From positions 1-64,000 of the forward strand of contig JAILAR010000097.1 in assembly GCA_024681515.1 (NCBI GenBank): DNA of 64,000 bases, written 5' to 3'. Of the stretch, positions 59,138-64,000 are shown piece by piece. The notes under the pieces are model-generated. The model was not told where the DNA came from. It made no database searches and worked only from the letters and a program-made list of their open reading frames with translations. The translations under genes were made by a program, and so were the position numbers. How positions within the stretch are numbered: the first letter of the stretch is position 1; the number at the start of each line of letters is the position of its first letter. The DNA comes from Eubacterium sp. (GTDB lineage: Bacteria > Bacillota > Clostridia > Lachnospirales > Lachnospiraceae).

Positions 59138-60064
59138 ATGGGAGACAGGATCGAGCGGAGAGCGTATGCAAAGGTGAATCTGGGACTGGATATCATCGGA
59201 CGCAGAGAGGATGGGTATCATCTGGTCCGGATGGTGATGCAGCAGATCGGACTGTATGATGTGCTGATCTTTGAGAAAACTCCGGAACCCGGGGTTTTGT
59301 TGCAACTCGCCGAGGGGTGCAGCATCCCGGACATCGATGAGATGCCTCTGGATGACAGAAACCTGATCGTTCGGGCCGCGAAAGTCGTGTTGGAGAAGTA
59401 TGATATCCGCTGCGGGGTGAGCATCACGTTGGAGAAGCATATCCCCATGGCGGCGGGTATGGCCGGTGGCAGTACGGACTGTGCGGCAGTTCTTACCGGT
59501 GTTGCGGAATTGTTTGGCACCGGCAGTACGCCGGAGGAACTGGCGGAGCTGGGTGTCCGTCTCGGGGCGGACGTTCCCTACTGTCTGATGGGGGGAACCG
59601 CTCTGGCGGAAGGGATCGGAGAGAAACTGTCGCGACTTCCGGATCTGCCGGAGTGTCAGTTCATTATCATCAAGCCCTCTTTCGGGGTTTCCACGAAGGA
59701 GGTATACACGGCCTATGACAGTCAGGCACCAGAGGAAGTGATCCATCCGGACATTGACGGGATGGTTGATGCTTTGAAGGAAGGAGACCTTTCCGGCGTT
59801 ACCGACCGCCTCGGAAATGTTCTGGAGCCTGTTACCGTGGCGCGATATCCGGAGATCACACGGATCGAGGAATGTCTGAGAAAGATGGGCATTACAGCGA
59901 CCATCATGACCGGCAGCGGACCGACGGTATTCGGGATCCTGCCCGGCGCAGCTGTGGATAACGAGGATGGAGAAACGGATCTTCAGTCGGATATTTCAGA
60001 GCTGCAGGAGCAGCTGGCGAAGGACGGAATTTCCGCGATGATCTTCCTGGTGGGAACCCGTTAA
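59138..60064 (+). CDS. ispE: 4-diphosphocytidyl-2-C-methyl-D-erythritol kinase
   Basis: AYAKVNLGLDIIGRREDGYHLVRMVMQ; IPMAAGMAGGSTDCAAVL; MTGSGPTVFGI. Confidence 0.96.
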   Translation: MGDRIERRAYAKVNLGLDIIGRREDGYHLVRMVMQQIGLYDVLIFEKTPEPGVLLQLAEGCSIPDIDEMPLDDRNLIVRAAKVVLEKYDIRCGVSITLEKHIPMAAGMAGGSTDCAAVLTGVAELFGTGSTPEELAELGVRLGADVPYCLMGGTALAEGIGEKLSRLPDLPECQFIIIKPSFGVSTKEVYTAYDSQAPEEVIHPDIDGMVDALKEGDLSGVTDRLGNVLEPVTVARYPEITRIEECLRKMGITATIMTGSGPTVFGILPGAAVDNEDGETDLQSDISELQEQLAKDGISAMIFLVGTR

Positions 60065-60072
60065 TCTGTATT

Positions 60073-60100
60073 CGCCCACAATAGGCGGGCGCAAAGGCAG
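60073..60100 (+). repeat. Hairpin repeat CGCCCACAATAGGCGG..CAAAGGCAG, copy 2
   Basis: 26/28 identical to 46664-46691. Confidence 0.8.
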
Positions 60101-60169
60101 TTGAACACGAAATGATAATCTCACGGAGCACGCCTGCGTGCGAAGTATGATAATAACAAGGAGGCACAT

Positions 60170-60850
60170 ATGAAACTGGAATTCGATCCGGCAGAATATC
60201 TGCCACTCAGAGAAGTCGTTTTTAAAACATTACGAAATGCCATCATTCGCGGGGAGATGAAGCCCGGAGAGCGATTGATGGAGGAGAAGCTGGCCAAGAG
60301 TCTGGAGGTCAGCCGGACGCCGGTAAGAGAAGCCATCCGCATGCTGGAGCTGGAGGGACTGGTCGTCATGCTGCCGCGGAAGGGTGCGGAAGTGGCGAGG
60401 ATCACGGTGGAGGATCTGCAGGAAACTCTGGAGGTCCGTATGGCGGTGGAAGATCTGGCCGTGCGCCTGGCCAGCCTGCGGATCGATGAAGAAGGAAAGG
60501 CTAAACTCCGAAAGGCGGCGGAGGCATTTGATGCGGCCCTGGAGAAGAAGGATGTGGTGAAGATCGTGGAGAAGGACGAGAGGTTCCACGATGTCATTTT
60601 TGAAGCCACAAAAAACCGGCGGCTGGTGAGTCTGGCCCACAGTCTGCGGGAGCAGGCTTACCGTTATCGCTATGAATATGTGAAGGATTTCAGTTCCCAT
60701 GACAAGCTTTCCCGTGAGCATGCCCGTATCATGGAAGCGATCCTGGAAGGGGACGTTGTGAAAGCACAGCAGGCCATGCGCGGACACATTTCCGATCAGC
60801 TGCAGCGCGTCATCGAGATCATCCAGCTGGAGACGGGAGGACAGTTTTGA
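60170..60850 (+). CDS. GntR-family (FCD) transcriptional regulator
   Basis: LRNAIIRGEMKPGERLMEEKLAKSLEVSRTPVREAIRMLELEGLV. Confidence 0.94.
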   Translation: MKLEFDPAEYLPLREVVFKTLRNAIIRGEMKPGERLMEEKLAKSLEVSRTPVREAIRMLELEGLVVMLPRKGAEVARITVEDLQETLEVRMAVEDLAVRLASLRIDEEGKAKLRKAAEAFDAALEKKDVVKIVEKDERFHDVIFEATKNRRLVSLAHSLREQAYRYRYEYVKDFSSHDKLSREHARIMEAILEGDVVKAQQAMRGHISDQLQRVIEIIQLETGGQF

Positions 60851-60990
60851 GCGTGCCGGCGGTACGTTATATCTGACGGGAGTACGCAGCGGATGATCAA
60901 CTGGAAAATCCGTTTTTCATATTTCGTGAACAGTGTTTGGACATGTGAGGAATTCGAAGAGATCCTCGCAGCATAATCGGAGGTTTTGTG

Positions 60991-61614
60991 ATGAGAGGAT
61001 TATTCATTACGATGGAGGGTCCGGACGGGGCCGGAAAGACCACGCAGATCGAATGCCTGAAGGCCTATCTTACAAAGCAGGGCTACGATGTTCTGCTGAC
61101 CCGGGAGCCGGGAGGAACGGTGATCAGTGAGGCGGTTCGTGAGCTGCTGCTGGATCCTGCCCATAAGGAAATGAAACCGGCTACGGAGCTTCTTCTTTAT
61201 GCGGCTGCCCGCGCCCAGCTGGTGGGGGAAGTCATCGGACCCGCGGTAGAAGCCGGAAAGGCCGTGATCAGCGACAGGTTTGTGGATTCCTCGGTGGTTT
61301 ATCAGGGCATCGCACGCGGCCTGGGTGTGGAGACGGTGTATGCCGTGAACAAGCCGGCTATCGGGGAGTATATGCCGGACGTGACATTTCTGCTGGACCT
61401 GCCGGCAGAGATCGGAATCGCCCGGAAGAAGAATCAGGCCGAACTGGACCGGATGGAGCAGGAATCCATCGACTTTCATAAGAAGGTGGCAGAGGGGTAT
61501 CGCACCCTGGCGGCCAGAGATCCGGAGCGGATCCTCAAAGTAGATGCCACTTTACCAATCGACACCATCTGTGATATGATTAAAGGTAGGGTTAATGAGC
61601 TGCTCGCGCGCTAA
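60991..61614 (+). CDS. tmk: Thymidylate kinase
   Basis: GLFITMEGPDGAGKTTQIECLKAYL; LLTREPGGTVISEAVRELLLD; DRFVDSSVVYQG. Confidence 0.97.
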   Translation: MRGLFITMEGPDGAGKTTQIECLKAYLTKQGYDVLLTREPGGTVISEAVRELLLDPAHKEMKPATELLLYAAARAQLVGEVIGPAVEAGKAVISDRFVDSSVVYQGIARGLGVETVYAVNKPAIGEYMPDVTFLLDLPAEIGIARKKNQAELDRMEQESIDFHKKVAEGYRTLAARDPERILKVDATLPIDTICDMIKGRVNELLAR

Positions 61615-61635
61615 TTGGAGAATAAGGGGGGCTAT

Positions 61636-62622
61636 ATGGACTTTCAGCATATCATCGGACATGAAGATATCATCCGGCATTTTAAAAGCAGTATCGAGCA
61701 AAACCGGGTAGGTCACGCATATATCATCTGCGGTGAAGATGAGAGCGGACGCAGTTCTCTGGCCTTTTCCTTTGCGAAGACACTGCAGTGTGAGAAGGGC
61801 GGGGCGGATCCATGCAACGAATGTCCCTCCTGCAAGAAAGCGGATTCCGGGAATCATCCGGATATCATTATGGTGCAGCACGAAAAGCCGAACCTGATCT
61901 CTGTGGATGAGGTCCGGGATCAGCTGGTGAACACCATGGATATCCGTCCCTACAGCGGAAAATACAAGATCTATATCATTAATGATGCGCAGCTGATGAA
62001 TCCCGCAGCACAGAATGCGATCCTGAAGACCATCGAGGAGCCGCCGGAGTACGGTATCGTGATCCTGATCACAAACTCACTGGAAAAACTTCTTCCGACG
62101 ATCATTTCCAGATGCATCTCCCTCAGTACGAAGCCGGTGAAGGAGCGTGACGTGGAAGAATATCTGAAGGAGCATTATAATCTGGATGATAAAACGGCGC
62201 GGTTCTGTACGGAGTATGCACAGGGCAATCTCGGCAAGGCAATCCTGCTGGCGACCAATGAAGACTACGAGGCATTGGTACGGTCCGTGATCCGACTGGA
62301 AAAACAGATCTATGATATGGATATGGAAGATATTGCAGATGCCATTGAATCCTGTGTGAATTACAAGATGAGCATCGGGGAGTACCTGGATCTTATGATG
62401 GTATGGTATCGTGATATCCTGATGCTGAAGGTGACGGGAAAACCCGACAAGATCATTTTCCGGGAGGAATACAGTACCATCCGGAATCAGGCGCAGTACC
62501 TGTCCTATAACGAGCTGGAGGACAAGGCGAAGGCCATCGAAAATGCAAAAAAGCGGATCGCCGCAAATGCCAGACTGGAGGACGTAATGCGTCTTCTGAT
62601 CCTGACTCTGAAAGAGTTATAA
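61636..62622 (+). CDS. holB: DNA polymerase III delta' subunit
   Basis: FQHIIGHEDIIRHFKSSIEQNRVGHAYIICGEDESGR; CNECPSCKKADSGNHPDI; IINDAQLMNPAAQNAILKTIEEPPEYGIVILIT. Confidence 0.95.
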   Translation: MDFQHIIGHEDIIRHFKSSIEQNRVGHAYIICGEDESGRSSLAFSFAKTLQCEKGGADPCNECPSCKKADSGNHPDIIMVQHEKPNLISVDEVRDQLVNTMDIRPYSGKYKIYIINDAQLMNPAAQNAILKTIEEPPEYGIVILITNSLEKLLPTIISRCISLSTKPVKERDVEEYLKEHYNLDDKTARFCTEYAQGNLGKAILLATNEDYEALVRSVIRLEKQIYDMDMEDIADAIESCVNYKMSIGEYLDLMMVWYRDILMLKVTGKPDKIIFREEYSTIRNQAQYLSYNELEDKAKAIENAKKRIAANARLEDVMRLLILTLKEL

Positions 62623-62645
62623 AGAAAATAGGAGTAATATTTGAT

Positions 62646-64000
62646 ATGAAGGAAGTGATCGGCGTCCGGTTCAGGACGAATGGACGAATCTATTATTTTG
62701 ACCCGAAGGACAAGGAAGTCCCTCTCGGTACGAAGGTAGTGGTAGAGACTACCAAAGGCATCGAGCTGGGGTGGGTCGTTCTGGGACGCCACGAAGTAGA
62801 TGAATCGAGGGTACAGAACCTGCGGCCGATCCAGCGGCTGGCAACGGAGCAGGATCTGGCCAGGTATGAGGCAAATAAGGAAAAGGCAGACAAGGCCTTT
62901 GAGGTATGTGTTCAGAAGATCAGAGAACGTGATCTGAAAATGAAGCTGATCTCCACGGAGTGTTCATTTGATAACAACAAGATCATGTTTTATTTTACTG
63001 CGGACGGCAGAGTGGATTTCCGGGAACTGGTCAAGGATCTGGCTTCCGTGTTCCGCACACGCATCGAGCTTCGGCAGGTAGGTGTTCGGGACGAGGCAAA
63101 GATCCGCGGCGGGATCGGCATGTGCGGAAGAGAGCTCTGCTGCCATTCTTATCTGGCGGACTTTATTCCGGTGTCCATAAAAATGGCGAAAGAACAGAGC
63201 CTGTCGCTGAACCCGACAAAGATCTCCGGTGTTTGCGGGAGACTGATGTGCTGCCTGAAGCACGAGCAGGATACCTACGAGTATCTGAATTCCAAACTTC
63301 CGAATGTCGGTGACCGCGTAACGGCGTATGACGGGGTGACCGGTGAAGTGGCATCTCTGAATGTGCTCCGCCAGAAGGTAAAGATCTATGTAACGGATGA
63401 AGAAGGCAATAAAGAACTGGTGGAATATCGCGTAGAGGAACTGGTATCCGGCCCCCGTGGAAGAAAGTTCGATACGGATCTTTCTTTACTGGATCCGGAG
63501 CTGTCTCAGCTGGAAGATGGCGATGAGGAAGGAGAAGCCGGTGAAATGACGGCTTCGGAGGGCGGTCAGCGCAGGCGTGAGGCCCAAAAGGGCGGACGGA
63601 ATTCCCGCGGCCGTGGCGGCAGAGATGCGGGCGGTGATAACCAGGGCAGAAATCAGGAGAATAAGTTTGATCGAAATCAGGACAAAAAGTCGTCAAGATC
63701 AGATAGATCGGACAGAAATGAAGAATCCCGGGATCGGAAAGACCGTCCTCAGAAGGATCGCCAGGACCGGAGACAGGATCGGGAAGGAGCCGGAAAGGAT
63801 CGTCCGGAAGGCGAAAAGAGAAGCCATGGCCGTCAGGAGGGCGGAAACGCTGAGGGCGAAAAGTGGGATCGAAGAAATAATCGGGATCAAAACCGAGGAA
63901 AAAGGCAGGGTCAGCAGACGAAAGCTGACGGGACGCAGGGCGGAAACCAGGGTGAAAACCAAAACGGAAACCAAAGCGGAAATAAGGGACAAAGGTTTCA
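62646..64000 (+). CDS. ricT: PSP1-domain protein RicT/YaaT, truncated by window end (absent from supplied ORF track)
   Basis: MKEVIGVRFRTNGRIYYFDP; CSFDNNKIMFYFTADGRVDFRELVKDLASVFRTRIELRQVGVRDEAKIRGGIGMCGRELCCHSYL; frame open through 64000. Confidence 0.93.
   Translation, partial: MKEVIGVRFRTNGRIYYFDPKDKEVPLGTKVVVETTKGIELGWVVLGRHEVDESRVQNLRPIQRLATEQDLARYEANKEKADKAFEVCVQKIRERDLKMKLISTECSFDNNKIMFYFTADGRVDFRELVKDLASVFRTRIELRQVGVRDEAKIRGGIGMCGRELCCHSYLADFIPVSIKMAKEQSLSLNPTKISGVCGRLMCCLKHEQDTYEYLNSKLPNVGDRVTAYDGVTGEVASLNVLRQKVKIYVTDEEGNKELVEYRVEELVSGPRGRKFDTDLSLLDPELSQLEDGDEEGEAGEMTASEGGQRRREAQKGGRNSRGRGGRDAGGDNQGRNQENKFDRNQDKKSSRSDRSDRNEESRDRKDRPQKDRQDRRQDREGAGKDRPEGEKRSHGRQEGGNAEGEKWDRRNNRDQNRGKRQGQQTKADGTQGGNQGENQNGNQSGNKGQRF

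Overview
The window is the oriC region of a low-to-mid GC Clostridia chromosome, probably Lachnospiraceae (inferred from gene content and order; no search was run). From left to right it holds three perfect parS sites with parA-parB-DUF4446-serS; tRNA-Arg; jag-yidC-yidD-rnpA-rpmH on the minus strand; dnaA, then an oriC with DnaA boxes and a DnaA-trio-type unwinding element; and dnaN-yaaA-recF-gyrB-gyrA. Next come class I fumarase genes, upp, and a MoxR/DUF58/transglutaminase locus followed by repeat-rich zinc-ribbon proteins, DUF3137 and LemA. The middle section carries HD-GYP and EAL proteins, a DHH protein, GH43, a choline/glucan-binding-repeat protein, a macro-domain protein convergent with a VWA protein, SDR, PlsC and GltS. 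A decayed accessory stretch and a tRNA-Ser/Asn/Cys cluster follow. The right end has an LTA-synthase-like protein, an Orn/Lys/Arg decarboxylase, MBL, ispE, GntR, tmk, holB and ricT (PSP1). I see no CRISPR, prophage, transposase or rRNA. The most interesting unexplained signal is non-coding. A recurrent intergenic element, a small GC hairpin followed by GAAGTRTGGAATA and often AGGAGG, appears before many genes. Its 13-nt core also appears as a seven-unit perfect-period tandem array (49237-49327). There are also a tRNA-intergenic repeat with compensatory base changes, a second hairpin family (CGCCCACAATAGGCGG..CAAAGGCAG), a predicted three-way junction after the EAL gene, and an 84-nt near-perfect palindromic structure after the decarboxylase gene. 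All structures were read by eye and need computation.
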